A DNA stretch of 64,000 bases from Pedobacter montanisoli (GCF_022809115.1 NZ_JALGBH010000002.1:1305543-1369542); one strand, 5' to 3'. Counted from the first letter of the stretch, positions 16,066-26,331 are shown. A program made the numbers and translations. Notes: generated by a model not told the origin, from the sequence alone.

Positions 16066-16571
16066 TAACTGTTTTCGTTTAAAAGCTTTTGAATTCTCTT
16101 CTTGATTTTTGATGAGTTAGGTTTAGTAAAAGGATAAAAATAATCTACTACCTCTCCCTTTTTGTTGATCAGGTATTTATGAAAATTCCAACGTGGTGTA
16201 GAATTGATATTGCCGTTCAATTTCTTATCCGATAGAAATTTATAAAGTGGGTGAGCGGCGTTGCCTCTTACCATGATTTTCTCAAAAATGGGGAATTTTA
16301 CACCAAAATTCACTTCGCAAAATTCACCTATAGCCTTACCTTCCAAGGGTTCCTGTCTTCCAAAATCATTTGACGGGAAACCTAATATTTCAAATTCATT
16401 GGTATTCAAACTATCTCTGAGTTCTTGCAGATCTTTCAATTGGGGTGTAAAACCACAGCCCGATGCCGTGTTTACGATAAGTATCACTTTGCCTTTATAA
16501 GCCGATAAGTTAACATCTTCGCCACTAAGAAGCTTAACTTTAAACGGATAAATATTGGGTTTTATATCCAT
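16065..16571 (-). CDS. Glutathione peroxidase-family thiol peroxidase
   Basis: The 168-residue protein is a cysteine-type GPx that reduces peroxides. The peroxidatic cysteine is C39 in VNTASGCGFTPQ, replacing the selenocysteine of animal enzymes. The usual FPCNQFGxQEP is GFPSNDFGRQEP here, so the middle cysteine is a serine, while C85 (in GEFCEVNFG) sits where the resolving cysteine of thioredoxin-type GPx lies. WNFHKYL supplies the active-site Trp-Asn. It is coupled to bshB1, so bacillithiol or thioredoxin rather than glutathione is the probable reductant. Confidence 0.9.
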   Translation of the reverse strand: MDIKPNIYPFKVKLLSGEDVNLSAYKGKVILIVNTASGCGFTPQLKDLQELRDSLNTNEFEILGFPSNDFGRQEPLEGKAIGEFCEVNFGVKFPIFEKIMVRGNAAHPLYKFLSDKKLNGNINSTPRWNFHKYLINKKGEVVDYFYPFTKPNSSKIKKRIQKLLNENS

Positions 16572-16586
16572 TATATTATGGTATGC

Positions 16587-17204
16587 TTACTGGTAATATC
16601 CTGAACTTCTAATGATAGATTCTATATCTCTATCTTCTTGCGGATTGTATGTAGCTTTTAAATTATGCCCCACAACCCTTGCAATTAATTGATATGAAAA
16701 CGCAGCGAACTTACCTTTTGTTTGCTTAACAATATCATATGTTGTAGCGCCTACTTCCCTATCAATTAATTTGGTTAATATCTGTCCCTGTGTAATGGTT
16801 AATTCCTTGATTTCAGTATTAAACATCTTTTTGATCTCATCATCACAGGCTTTGACCAGCTTTCGCTGCTCTTTTTTGTCAACCGTTATAGCCAGATCAC
16901 GTTCCAGTTGCTCATATCTTTTTTTGGCGTATAAGGCATAAGGCATTACCTTTAATACATTATATCTTAACCGATTATAAGCAGCCTGTTCTTGCGGAGA
17001 TTTCCATATCCGTGTACCGGTTATGATTACCTCCTGCAAAGCTATCCATGGAATCATATAACCATTGTCATTGGTAGCTGCCACTCTTATCGTATCGTTC
17101 TTACCCAATACAGGCCAGATAGCTTTCTGCTCTGCTTCCTGTGCAAAAGCCTGCTGTGCTATAAACATGACACTCATCAGAGCAAAAAAACGATAATATT
17201 TCAT
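16587..17204 (-). CDS. DUF4294 family secreted protein
   Basis: The 205-residue product has a signal peptide ending in AQQAFAQ and a mature, mostly helical domain that matches the Bacteroidota DUF4294 family: VIITGTRIWKSP, then YNRLRYNVLKVMPYALYAKK, and TQGQILTKLIDREVG. The function of the family is not known. It is the first gene of a three-gene run with the peroxidase and bshB1. A TAACTTTG promoter-like element lies at 17221-17228 on the minus strand, 17 bp upstream of the start. Confidence 0.8.
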   Translation of the reverse strand: MKYYRFFALMSVMFIAQQAFAQEAEQKAIWPVLGKNDTIRVAATNDNGYMIPWIALQEVIITGTRIWKSPQEQAAYNRLRYNVLKVMPYALYAKKRYEQLERDLAITVDKKEQRKLVKACDDEIKKMFNTEIKELTITQGQILTKLIDREVGATTYDIVKQTKGKFAAFSYQLIARVVGHNLKATYNPQEDRDIESIIRSSGYYQ

Positions 17205-17316
17205 ATATTGTATGGCTGTACAAAGTTAAAGCTAATTTTATATATTCGTTTTAACTTCTAATCTAATATAGTCTTTTAAAAACAAAAAACTATATAATTT
17301 TACCTGCAGAACACAA

Positions 17317-19527
17317 ATGAAAAACACGTTGGTTATAGATCTCGAAGCCGAGAAGAAAGAAATATTAAAGCGATACAGAGCTTTGTTAAGAGCCTGTAAG
17401 CCTACCTTGCAAAAAGGTGATAAAAAAGAAATCAGGAAGGCCTTTGAAATGGCGCTCGAAAGCCATAAAGACATGCGCCGCAAATCTGGTGAGCCTTATA
17501 TTTATCATCCCATTGCTGTTGCCCAGATTGCTGCCGAAGAAATTGGCCTGGGTACCACTTCTATTGTATGTGCTCTTTTACATGATGTAGTTGAAGATAC
17601 AGATATAACGCTTGAAGATATTGAAAGAGAATTTGGTAAGAAATGTGCTAAAATTATTGACGGCCTAACCAAAATATCAGGCGTTTTTGATACCAACAGC
17701 TCTTTACAAGCCGAAAATTTCAGGAAAATGCTGTTAACCCTTGCCGATGATGTAAGGGTTATCCTCATTAAGCTTGCCGACAGGCTGCATAATATGCGAA
17801 CCATGGATTTTATGCCGAGGCAAAAGCAATTGAAAATAGCATCTGAAACTATTTACCTGTATGCGCCTTTAGCACACCGATTGGGCTTATATGCCATTAA
17901 ATCTGAGCTTGAGGATCTTTCCATGAAATATCTTGAGCCTGATACCTATAAGTTCATCGCTACCCAGTTAAACGAGAAAAAGGCTGAGCGAAATGCATTT
18001 ATCAAATCTTTTATAGAACCCATTAACGAAATATTGGCAGAACAAGGCTTAGTGGCTAATGTATATGGAAGGCCTAAATCCATTCATTCTATATGGAATA
18101 AGATGAAGAAAAAAAGCATCCCTTTTGAGGAGGTTTATGATCTTTTTGCCATCAGGATTATCTTAGACAGTCCGCCTGAAAGAGAAAAAGCCGATTGCTG
18201 GAAAGCCTATTCTATTGTTACCGACTTGTATCGGCCAAATCCCGACAGGTTACGTGACTGGGTATCATCTCCCAAGGGAAATGGTTACGAATCATTACAT
18301 ACCACTGTAATGGGACCTAAAGGACAATGGGTTGAAGTGCAGATCAGAACGCAGCGGATGAATGAAATTGCAGAAAAAGGTTTTGCTGCCCACTGGAAAT
18401 ACAAAGAATCAAGCAATGATAATGGCTTAGACCAGTGGATACAAAAAGTAAGAGAGTTATTGAGCAATCCAGAATCTAACGCTTTAGACTTTCTTGACGA
18501 TTTTAAAATGAACCTGTTCTCTGATGAGATCTTCATTTTTACGCCTAAAGGTGCCTTACTTCAATTGCCATTAGGTGCCACAGCTTTGGATTTTGCTTTT
18601 GAAATACATACCGATGTAGGCGCTAGGTGTATAGGTGCTAAAGTAAATCATAAACTGGTACCTCTATCGCACAAACTGCAAAACGGAGATCAGGTTGAGA
18701 TCATTACTTCCAATAAGCAATCTCCTAAAGAAGACTGGCTTAATATTGTGGTTACAGCAAAAGCCAAATCAAAAATTAAATCTTCCTTAAAAGAAGAGAA
18801 AAGAAGAGTTGCTGAAGAAGGTAAAGAAATACTGGAACGTAAGCTCAAATCACTCAAAATAACTTACAATACCGATAACCTGAATAAACTCAGCTATTTC
18901 TTTAAACTGTCTTCTACCCAGGATCTTTTTATTGAGGTTGCCAAAGGTAAGATCGAACTGAAAGATCTTAAAGAGTATGTAGCTTCTGAAAAAGAAATTG
19001 AAAATCGTGGTAACGAAAAGACTAATGATGAAGAAAAGGTTAGTACACTTTTAAAGAAAGTTAAAGGTCCTGAGTCTGATGTATTGCTGATTGGTGAAGA
19101 TCTTCAAAAAATCGATTATACGCTGGCTAATTGTTGTAACCCTATTCCTGGCGATGACGTTTTTGGCTTTGTTACCGTAAATGAAGGCATCAAAATTCAC
19201 CGTACCAATTGCCCTAATGCTGCCCAGTTAATGGCCAATTATGGTTACCGTATTATCAAAGCAAAATGGAACACCCAACAGGAAATCACTTTCTTAACCG
19301 GTTTACGTATTGTAGGTATAGATGATGTAGGTTTGATCAACAATATTACCAAGGTCATCTCAAACGATTTTAGAGTTAATATCCGTTCTATTACCGTTGA
19401 TACTAACGATGGCATTTTTGAAGGCTCGATCAAGGTTTTCGTAAATGATAAGGAGCATTTAGACCAGTTGATCAGAAACCTTTTGGAAGTTAAAGGCGTT
19501 ACCGGTGTAACCCGTTTTGATACCTAA
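17317..19527 (+). CDS. rsh: Bifunctional (p)ppGpp synthetase/hydrolase (Rsh)
   Basis: The 736-residue protein is a long RelA/SpoT homologue that makes and degrades the alarmone (p)ppGpp. The hydrolase site is intact: H64 in YIYHPIAVA, H89-D90 in LLHDVVEDTD, and LADRLHNMRTM. The synthetase site follows with NGYESLHTTVMGPKG and VEVQIRTQRMNEIAEKGFAAHW split over residues near 320-350. A TGS domain (FIFTPKGALLQLPLGATALD), a conserved-cysteine region (NCCNPIPGDDVFGFVT) and a C-terminal ACT domain complete it. Both catalytic halves look active. Confidence 0.95.
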   Translation: MKNTLVIDLEAEKKEILKRYRALLRACKPTLQKGDKKEIRKAFEMALESHKDMRRKSGEPYIYHPIAVAQIAAEEIGLGTTSIVCALLHDVVEDTDITLEDIEREFGKKCAKIIDGLTKISGVFDTNSSLQAENFRKMLLTLADDVRVILIKLADRLHNMRTMDFMPRQKQLKIASETIYLYAPLAHRLGLYAIKSELEDLSMKYLEPDTYKFIATQLNEKKAERNAFIKSFIEPINEILAEQGLVANVYGRPKSIHSIWNKMKKKSIPFEEVYDLFAIRIILDSPPEREKADCWKAYSIVTDLYRPNPDRLRDWVSSPKGNGYESLHTTVMGPKGQWVEVQIRTQRMNEIAEKGFAAHWKYKESSNDNGLDQWIQKVRELLSNPESNALDFLDDFKMNLFSDEIFIFTPKGALLQLPLGATALDFAFEIHTDVGARCIGAKVNHKLVPLSHKLQNGDQVEIITSNKQSPKEDWLNIVVTAKAKSKIKSSLKEEKRRVAEEGKEILERKLKSLKITYNTDNLNKLSYFFKLSSTQDLFIEVAKGKIELKDLKEYVASEKEIENRGNEKTNDEEKVSTLLKKVKGPESDVLLIGEDLQKIDYTLANCCNPIPGDDVFGFVTVNEGIKIHRTNCPNAAQLMANYGYRIIKAKWNTQQEITFLTGLRIVGIDDVGLINNITKVISNDFRVNIRSITVDTNDGIFEGSIKVFVNDKEHLDQLIRNLLEVKGVTGVTRFDT

Positions 19528-19635
19528 TCTGACAAACGCAATAAATGATGTTAACATTACATAAATAACTAACATTAAGCCTTAAAAGTTTAAACAATCA
19601 AACTATTTTAATAACTTTGAAAGGAGTTTAAAACT

Positions 19636-20124
19636 ATGTCTGAACAGAATACAAGCGAGTTGGTTAGAAAGATATTTGAAGCCTATCTCGAAAATAAAAA
19701 TCTAAGAAAAACCCCTGAGCGCTTTGCCATATTAGAAGAAATTTACTCACGTGATGATCATTTTGATGTGGAGACTTTGTATATCCATATGAAAAATCAG
19801 AAATACAGAGTAAGCAGAGCTACGGTTTACAATACCTTAGAGTTATTGGTATCATGTGATCTGGTTACCAAACACCAGTTTGGCAAGAACATGGCACAGT
19901 TTGAAAAATCGTACGGTTATCACCAACATGATCATGTAATCTGTATCGATTGCGGTAAGGTAGTAGAGTTTTGCGATCCTCGTATTCATCAGATACAAAG
20001 CATGGTGGGCGATTTATTGAAATTTGATATTAAACACCACTCTCTCAATTTATATGGAGTATGTTTTGACTGTAGCGCAGCAGCAGCAGTTAAAAATGCT
20101 CAGCACAAACAAGAATCAAAATAA
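19636..20124 (+). CDS. Fur family metal-responsive regulator
   Basis: The 162-residue regulator has a winged helix (TPERFAILEEIYSRDDHFDVETLY, read as two parts around residue 35, then RVSRATVYNTLELL) and the metal domain with YHQHDHVICIDCGKVVEF and VCFDCSAAAA. The two CxxC pairs should hold structural zinc and the HQHDH cluster the sensory metal. Whether it is Fur, Zur or PerR is not clear from sequence. A TAACTTTG element at 19612-19619 is a probable -7 box, 16 bp before the ATG. purA follows 32 bp downstream. Confidence 0.9.
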   Translation: MSEQNTSELVRKIFEAYLENKNLRKTPERFAILEEIYSRDDHFDVETLYIHMKNQKYRVSRATVYNTLELLVSCDLVTKHQFGKNMAQFEKSYGYHQHDHVICIDCGKVVEFCDPRIHQIQSMVGDLLKFDIKHHSLNLYGVCFDCSAAAAVKNAQHKQESK

Positions 20125-20147
20125 TTTTTAACATAAAGTTCTTTTAG

Positions 20148-21434
<1,287 letters not shown>

Positions 21435-21436
21435 AT

Positions 21437-21466
21437 AAAAAAGCCTCGAAATTTCGAGGCTTTTTT
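21437..21466. terminator. Bidirectional terminator after purA
   Basis: GCCTCGAAATTTCGAGGC at 21443-21460 is a perfect 18-bp palindrome flanked by AAAAAA and TTTTTT, 3 bp after the purA stop. It can end both purA and the convergent YeeE/YedE genes. Confidence 0.92.
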
Positions 21467-21490
21467 ATTTTACAGGCAGGCACAACTAAA

Positions 21491-21988
21491 TTAATGCGGC
21501 AACTTTTCTCTGAGCCAGCCATATACCCACGTACCGGCAACAGCACTTAGCAAGGTTACAATGATTACCGTTGCTCCGGTTCCAATCTGAGCAAACAAAG
21601 GGCCCGGACAGGCTCCTGTTAGCGCCCAGCCAAAGCCAAAGATCAAGCCTCCATAAATTTGTCCTTTATTAAATTTTTTGGGTGATAAAATAATTGGTTC
21701 ACCATAAATGGTTTTAATATTAAATTTCTTAATCAGGAATACGGATAACATGCCCACCAATATTGCACTTCCAATGATACCATACATGTGAAAAGATTGT
21801 AACCTGAACATTTCCTGAATGCGAAACCAGCTAATTACTTCTGCTTTTACAAACACGATCCCAAATAACAAACCTACTATCAGGTATTTGATATTGTGAT
21901 ACCATTGATGTTGTAGTTTACTCTCATTAATACAACCAGTATCTAAAGAGCGTACTTCAAAATCGGTATTTGTTTCTCTATTTTGCAT
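21491..21988 (-). CDS. YeeE/YedE (DUF6691-type) sulfur transporter half
   Basis: A 165-residue membrane protein of about four helices from the YeeE/YedE family, probably involved in taking up thiosulfate or another sulfur compound. GGLIFGFGWALTGACPGPLFAQIG near the C-terminus (read as GWALTGACPGP around residue 130) is the conserved cysteine motif. It is the second of two adjacent half-size genes, 9 bp after its partner, so the two halves may form one channel. The soluble N-terminus of about 30 residues is unusual but short. Confidence 0.8.
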   Translation of the reverse strand: MQNRETNTDFEVRSLDTGCINESKLQHQWYHNIKYLIVGLLFGIVFVKAEVISWFRIQEMFRLQSFHMYGIIGSAILVGMLSVFLIKKFNIKTIYGEPIILSPKKFNKGQIYGGLIFGFGWALTGACPGPLFAQIGTGATVIIVTLLSAVAGTWVYGWLREKLPH

Positions 21989-21997
21989 GTTATACAG

Positions 21998-22561
21998 TTA
22001 AAGTGAAAGAATAAGAGGTAAAAATAAATTGGCCATGATAAAGCCACCAATCATAAAGCAGATGGTAGCAATTAAAGAAGGCCATTGTAAATTAGACAGG
22101 CCCATTATGGCATGTCCACTGGTACAGCCTCCAGCATAACGGGTACCAAATCCTACCAGAAATCCGCCTACTACCATTAGTATAAAGCCTTTTAGCGTAA
22201 AAAGGCTCTGCCAGTTCATTAAATCCTGCGGTACCAGATTATCATAATGGGTAACGCCGTAAGCCGCCAGCTCATTTACCAATTTCGGATTAACTTTAAC
22301 AGGTTCGGGATTAGATAAATAATGTGCGGCTATCAATCCACCTAAAAATATACCTGCTACAAAAAACAAGTTCCATACTTCTTTTTTCCAATCATATTTG
22401 AAAAACGGAATGTTTGAAGGGATACACGATGCACATATATGCCTTAATGATGAGCTTATGCCAAATGATTTATTACCGATAATTAATAAAACAGGAACGG
22501 TAAGTCCTATTAAAGGCCCTGATATATACCATGGCCAGGGTTGTTTTAGAAATTCTAACAT
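21998..22561 (-). CDS. YeeE/YedE family sulfur transporter half
   Basis: This 187-residue membrane protein pairs with the next gene. It has the family motif GFGTRYAGGCTSGHAIMGLS (around residue 140) with the conserved cysteine, and a second cysteine pair in HICASCIPSNIPFF near residue 42. In the family such cysteines pass thiosulfate or sulfide across the membrane. It is separated by 26 bp from a small membrane gene upstream. Two-gene YeeE/DUF6691 pairs are common in Bacteroidota. Confidence 0.83.
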   Translation of the reverse strand: MLEFLKQPWPWYISGPLIGLTVPVLLIIGNKSFGISSSLRHICASCIPSNIPFFKYDWKKEVWNLFFVAGIFLGGLIAAHYLSNPEPVKVNPKLVNELAAYGVTHYDNLVPQDLMNWQSLFTLKGFILMVVGGFLVGFGTRYAGGCTSGHAIMGLSNLQWPSLIATICFMIGGFIMANLFLPLILSL

Positions 22562-22587
22562 CTGATCTTATTTTTTGATTTAATGAG

Positions 22588-22788
22588 TTAAATCCTGCGT
22601 TTGGTTCTGGGAACAGTACAGCTTCCTGTTGCGCAGGTATTGATATTTAAAATTGCCATTAACGTAAACAATCCACCTAATATCAAAATCATCCATTCAT
22701 GCGTTAATGCGCCATTTACGGTAATGATGATCCCCATGGCAAGACGTATTAACCTTATCATATTCCAATTTGCCAGATAATTTTTCAT
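22588..22788 (-). CDS. Small DUF2892-like membrane protein
   Basis: A 66-residue protein with two membrane segments (LIRLAMGIIITVNGALT and MILILGGLFTLMAILN) and a short tail with CATGSC. This layout matches the DUF2892 inner-membrane module found beside, or fused to, rhodanese and sulfur-transport genes. It is the first gene of the YeeE/YedE run and probably takes part in the same sulfur handling. Its two cysteines could bind sulfane sulfur; that is inference. Confidence 0.7.
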   Translation of the reverse strand: MKNYLANWNMIRLIRLAMGIIITVNGALTHEWMILILGGLFTLMAILNINTCATGSCTVPRTKRRI

Positions 22789-22818
22789 GCGCTTTAAATT
22801 TAACTCGAAATTTAATCT

Positions 22819-22842
22819 CTACAAAGTTGCGATACTTTATAG
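22819..22842. promoter_or_regulatory. Inverted repeat upstream of YeeE/YedE operon
   Basis: CTACAAAGT (22819-22827) and ACTTTATAG (22834-22842) are inverted with one mismatch around six bases. It lies 31-54 bp upstream of the first gene of the sulfur-transport run, where an operator would be expected. A role for a sulfur-sensing repressor is only a guess. Confidence 0.35.
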
Positions 22843-22941
22843 CAAATACGGTCACTTTAATTACATAAGACCAATTACAAGAATTTTAACTGGCTTCAGG
22901 CTTTCCATGATTTAGATGAATATAGAACAAAAAAATAGCAC

Positions 22942-23730
22942 TTATTCCGTGCCACGTTTAATTTCCTGAAAATAAGCCATAACTCTTTGCTCAGTTTCTA
23001 ACTGTAATGTTATTGCAGAAGAAAAAAGCTCTTCTCTTAACTGACGATACAATTTTACCGAGTGTTGCAAACTATCCAACAAAGCAGCTTTAGAATAAGT
23101 TGGTAATGTAGCCTGTAGTTGTTCAAAATCCTTTAAGGATAGTTGTGTTTCTACCTTACGTACACCCCTTGGTAAATTGTTGTTCTTAATATGCAGCAAG
23201 GGACCAAATACAAGCATTCGAAGAAAACCAAAGAAATCAAAAGCTTCTATGTATTCACCACGCCCAATTTTAAGCAAGGCATAATGTACCCAGATCCAAA
23301 AACGGTCTTCAATCCATTGGTAATCCGGATAAGGAAATTTTGCTTCTGTTTGCGCTAAAATACTTTGAAGTCTTTCTTCTTTATCCAGCAGGATAACAGG
23401 TGTTTCAATTCTCTGTCCAAACTCTTCAGGAGTTACAAATTTGATATCAACATGCAAAAGCGGATTTTCATAAAGACAGATCAGTACCCGCGGTTCTCCT
23501 ACATGTTCACCTGTAAAACCCGAAAGGAAATGCCCAAAACTTTTGGCATAATCCAGCATTTTAGATTTGTCACCGCTTATTTTCTCTTCCGTTACCAAAA
23601 TAAGGTCAAGATCAGAAAATTCATCTATTTCATTTGTTAACCATGAACCTGCAACCGCTAAACCAACAACGTTTTTATCATCTTTTATTACTTCTACCAC
23701 TTGGTGTGCAAATTGTTCTTGTATGGTCAT
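22942..23730 (-). CDS. Nucleotidyltransferase, aminoglycoside adenylyltransferase-like
   Basis: The 262-residue protein has a polymerase-beta-type nucleotidyltransferase site near its N-terminus: GLAVAGSWLTNEIDEFSDLD contains the GSW and the DxD metal ligands. A helical C-terminal half follows. The overall plan resembles aminoglycoside 6-adenylyltransferase-like and related stand-alone enzymes, but the substrate is unknown and resistance cannot be inferred. It stands alone, with tRNA-Phe upstream and the sulfur-transport genes downstream. Confidence 0.75.
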   Translation of the reverse strand: MTIQEQFAHQVVEVIKDDKNVVGLAVAGSWLTNEIDEFSDLDLILVTEEKISGDKSKMLDYAKSFGHFLSGFTGEHVGEPRVLICLYENPLLHVDIKFVTPEEFGQRIETPVILLDKEERLQSILAQTEAKFPYPDYQWIEDRFWIWVHYALLKIGRGEYIEAFDFFGFLRMLVFGPLLHIKNNNLPRGVRKVETQLSLKDFEQLQATLPTYSKAALLDSLQHSVKLYRQLREELFSSAITLQLETEQRVMAYFQEIKRGTE

Positions 23731-23828
23731 GTTATTGATTTATTTGGAGATACCTCAACTTTATACGCAAGATATAAAACAAAGCCTAAAAATGAGAATA
23801 CATCGTTCAATCCGATTTAGATTGAAAA

Positions 23829-23859
23829 CAAAAAAGCCCTGCATTTCTGCAAGGCTTTT
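23829..23859 (-). terminator. Terminator of tRNA-Phe
   Basis: On the minus strand, AAAAGCCTTGCA and TGCAGGGCTTTTTT form an imperfect hairpin with a short loop, ending in a T-run. It lies directly after the tRNA 3' end. Confidence 0.75.
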
Positions 23860-23865
23860 GGGAAG

Positions 23866-23938
23866 TGGTGCCTCCAGGGATCGAACCAGGGACACAAGGA
23901 TTTTCAGTCCTTTGCTCTACCTACTGAGCTAAGGCACC
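23866..23938 (-). tRNA. tRNA-Phe (GAA)
   Basis: The minus strand folds as a 73-base tRNA: acceptor GGTGCCT with AGGCACC, D-arm GCTC/GAGC, anticodon stem AAGGA/TCCTT with loop CTGAAAA (anticodon GAA), and T-loop TTCGATC. The T-stem arms read CCTGG and CCTGG, leaving one U-U mismatch in the middle. The discriminator is A and CCA is not encoded. A consensus Bacteroidota promoter lies upstream and a terminator downstream, so it is transcribed alone. Confidence 0.95.
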
Positions 23939-23953
23939 TCCCGTTGGGGAATG

Positions 23954-23983
23954 CAAATGTAGATACTTTTTTTGAAAGACAAA
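23954..23983 (-). promoter_or_regulatory. TTTG-N18-TACATTTG promoter of tRNA-Phe
   Basis: On the minus strand a -33 TTTG (23983-23980) is followed after 18 bases by TACATTTG (23961-23954), matching the Bacteroidota -33/-7 consensus TTTG and TAnnTTTG. The tRNA begins 16 bases after the -7 box. Confidence 0.65.
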
Positions 23984-24100
23984 ATTATTTGTACTTATTT
24001 TTTCATAAAAAACCACCAACACAAGCTTTAAAGCTATAAATCAGACAATTAATTTTTAAATCCTTTTTCCAAATAGTTTATAAACCTTCTAAATACAAAA

Positions 24101-24116
24101 ATTATGCAAGCATAAT
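24101..24116. promoter_or_regulatory. 16-bp inverted repeat upstream of Fe-S reductase genes
   Basis: ATTATGC and GCATAAT flank a central AA, a perfect inverted repeat 57 bp before the ATG of the HdrC-like gene. It could be an operator; nothing else identifies its protein. Confidence 0.35.
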
Positions 24117-24173
24117 AATATAATTTTTCAGTAAAAAGTTTAACTTAGCTACCCTATTACACGATTTAACCCT

Positions 24174-25469
24174 ATGGCTGCACAGATTATTTTTACCCTT
24201 ATCGCTATTGCAGGTATTATCCTGTTTGGTCTTAATGCAAAAAAAGTAATTAGAAACATTAAGTTAGGTAAACCTGCCAATCGTTCAGATCAACCGCAAA
24301 AACGTTTGGCTACCATGTTAAAGGTTGCTTTTGGGCAAACCAAAATGGCTGCACGTCCGGTGCCTTTTGTTCTTCACTTATTGGTGTATGTGGGTTTTGT
24401 AATCATCAACATTGAAGTATTAGAGATTTTTATAGATGGTATATTTGGCACGCACCGCGTATTTGCTGGTTTGGGTGGTTTTTATAATTTCCTGATTGCC
24501 GCTTTTGAATTGCTGGCTTTAGGAGTTTGGTTAGCTTGTGCCATTTTCTTGATCAGAAGAAACATTTTAAAATTAAAACGTTTTAGCGGTGTAGAAATGA
24601 AAACCTGGCCTAAATCTGATGCCAACTACATCCTGATTACCGAAATCTTATTGATGACGGCCTTTTTAACCATGAATGCTGCCGATGCCAAATTACAGTC
24701 TTTACAGGTTGGACATTATATACAGGCAGGAGCTTTCCCGGTAAGTGTACATCTGCAAAATTTATTACCCGACAATACTTCAACTTTAATAGCAATTGAA
24801 CGTTTCTGCTGGTGGTTCCATATTGTGGGCATTTTTGCCTTCCTTAACTATCTGCCATACAGTAAGCATTTTCATATCATCTTTGCTTTCCCTAACACTT
24901 ATTTTTCCAATCTGGAGCCTAAAGGTGAATTTACCAATATGGCCAGTGTTACCAATGAGGTTAAGACAATGTTAGATCCGTCTTATACTCCTACCGATGT
25001 TGCTCCGGGTAAATTTGGTGCTAAAGATGTGCAAGATCTGAACTGGGTAAATTTAATGAATGCCTACACCTGCACAGAGTGTGGAAGATGTACGGCAAGC
25101 TGTCCGGCCAATATTACTGGCAAGCTCTTATCTCCACGTAAGATCATGATGGATACCCGCGACAGATTAGAAGAAGTGGGCAAAAACATAGATAAGCACG
25201 GCAAAGATTATGATGATGGCAAATCCCTATTGGATAATTACATTACCCGTGAAGAAATTTGGGCCTGTACCAGTTGCAATGCCTGTACAGAAGCCTGTCC
25301 GGTAAATATAGATCCTTTGGCTATTATCGTTGAATTACGCCGTTATGCGGTTATGGAAGAATCTGTAGCCCCTGCCAGTATCAATGCCATGTTTGGCAAT
25401 GTAGAAAACAATGGCGCACCGTGGAAATATTCTCCGGCCGACAGGTTCAACTGGGCAGAAAATAATTAG
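24174..25469 (+). CDS. Membrane-bound 4Fe-4S (HdrC/GlpC-like) oxidoreductase subunit
   Basis: The 431-residue protein has a membrane N-terminal half with several helices (residues 1-240) and a cytoplasmic half with two 4Fe-4S clusters: C300, C303, C306, C310 in CTECGRCTASCP and C365, C368, C371, C375 in CTSCNACTEACP. Histidines in the helices (HLLVYVGF, WWFHIVG, KHFH) could bind haem b as in NarI-like subunits. It probably passes electrons between the quinone pool and a soluble partner, the CCG protein 57 bp downstream. The donor and acceptor are unknown. Confidence 0.83.
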   Translation: MAAQIIFTLIAIAGIILFGLNAKKVIRNIKLGKPANRSDQPQKRLATMLKVAFGQTKMAARPVPFVLHLLVYVGFVIINIEVLEIFIDGIFGTHRVFAGLGGFYNFLIAAFELLALGVWLACAIFLIRRNILKLKRFSGVEMKTWPKSDANYILITEILLMTAFLTMNAADAKLQSLQVGHYIQAGAFPVSVHLQNLLPDNTSTLIAIERFCWWFHIVGIFAFLNYLPYSKHFHIIFAFPNTYFSNLEPKGEFTNMASVTNEVKTMLDPSYTPTDVAPGKFGAKDVQDLNWVNLMNAYTCTECGRCTASCPANITGKLLSPRKIMMDTRDRLEEVGKNIDKHGKDYDDGKSLLDNYITREEIWACTSCNACTEACPVNIDPLAIIVELRRYAVMEESVAPASINAMFGNVENNGAPWKYSPADRFNWAENN

Positions 25470-25526
25470 AAATTAATACGAATACGAGCAGGAACACCAT
25501 TCCTCATGCTAAAATAAATACTGAAT

Positions 25527-26315
25527 ATGGAGTTTAAAGTACCTACAATGGCCGAAATGATGGCCAACGGCGAAGAACCTGAGATTTTATTCTGGGTGGG
25601 CTGCGCCGGAAGTTATGATGAACGGGCACAACGTATTACACGCGATATCTGCAAAATTTTACATCATGTAGGCATTAAATATGCTGTTTTAGGCACAGAA
25701 GAAAGTTGTACAGGAGATCCGGCCAAACGGGCAGGTAACGAATTCCTGTTTCAGATGCAGGCCATGACCAATATTGAGGTTTTAAATGGCTACAACATTA
25801 AAAAAATAGTAACCGGTTGTCCGCATTGTTTCAATACCATCAAAAATGAATACCCTGGTTTGGGTGGCAATTATGAAGTTATACACCACAGCCAGCTGAT
25901 ACAGGAGCTGATCAATCAGGGTAAATTACGTGCCGAAGGTGGCGAAAGCTTTAAAGGCAAGAAAATCACTTTTCACGACCCTTGTTATTTAGGTCGTGCC
26001 AATGAAGTATATGAAGCACCTCGTAAAGCGCTTGAGGTATTAGATGCTCAACTGGTAGAAATGAAACGTTGCAAAGCCAATGGTCTTTGTTGTGGTGCCG
26101 GTGGAGCACAAATGTTTAAAGAACCCGAAAAAGGCAATAAAGACGTTAACATAGAGCGTATTGAAGAAGCTTTGGCCATGGAGCCACAGGTTATTGCAGC
26201 AGGGTGCCCATTTTGCATGACCATGCTAAGCGATGGCGTTAAACTTAAAGAAAAAGAACAGGAAGTAAAGGTATTGGATATTGCCGAAATTACTGCCCGC
26301 GCAAACGGCCTGTAA
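25527..26315 (+). CDS. CCG-domain Fe-S protein (HdrB/GlpC-like)
   Basis: The 262-residue protein carries two cysteine-rich (CCG) domains like heterodisulfide reductase subunit B and LutA. The first has C26, C61 and CPHC at 98-101; the second has C153 in FHDPCYLGR, C182, the paired C188-C189 in GLCCGAGGAQMF, and CPFC at 227-230. The second set fits a non-cubane Fe-S cluster. It follows the membrane Fe-S gene and surely works with it, possibly in oxidising an organic acid or in thiol-disulfide chemistry. The substrate is unknown. Confidence 0.85.
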   Translation: MEFKVPTMAEMMANGEEPEILFWVGCAGSYDERAQRITRDICKILHHVGIKYAVLGTEESCTGDPAKRAGNEFLFQMQAMTNIEVLNGYNIKKIVTGCPHCFNTIKNEYPGLGGNYEVIHHSQLIQELINQGKLRAEGGESFKGKKITFHDPCYLGRANEVYEAPRKALEVLDAQLVEMKRCKANGLCCGAGGAQMFKEPEKGNKDVNIERIEEALAMEPQVIAAGCPFCMTMLSDGVKLKEKEQEVKVLDIAEITARANGL

Positions 26316-26331
26316 ATTATAGCTATTTATC

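Noticed and set aside
22942..23730. Acquired aminoglycoside resistance gene
   Set aside because: Only the nucleotidyltransferase core is recognisable, base composition is like the neighbours, and no mobile element is near.
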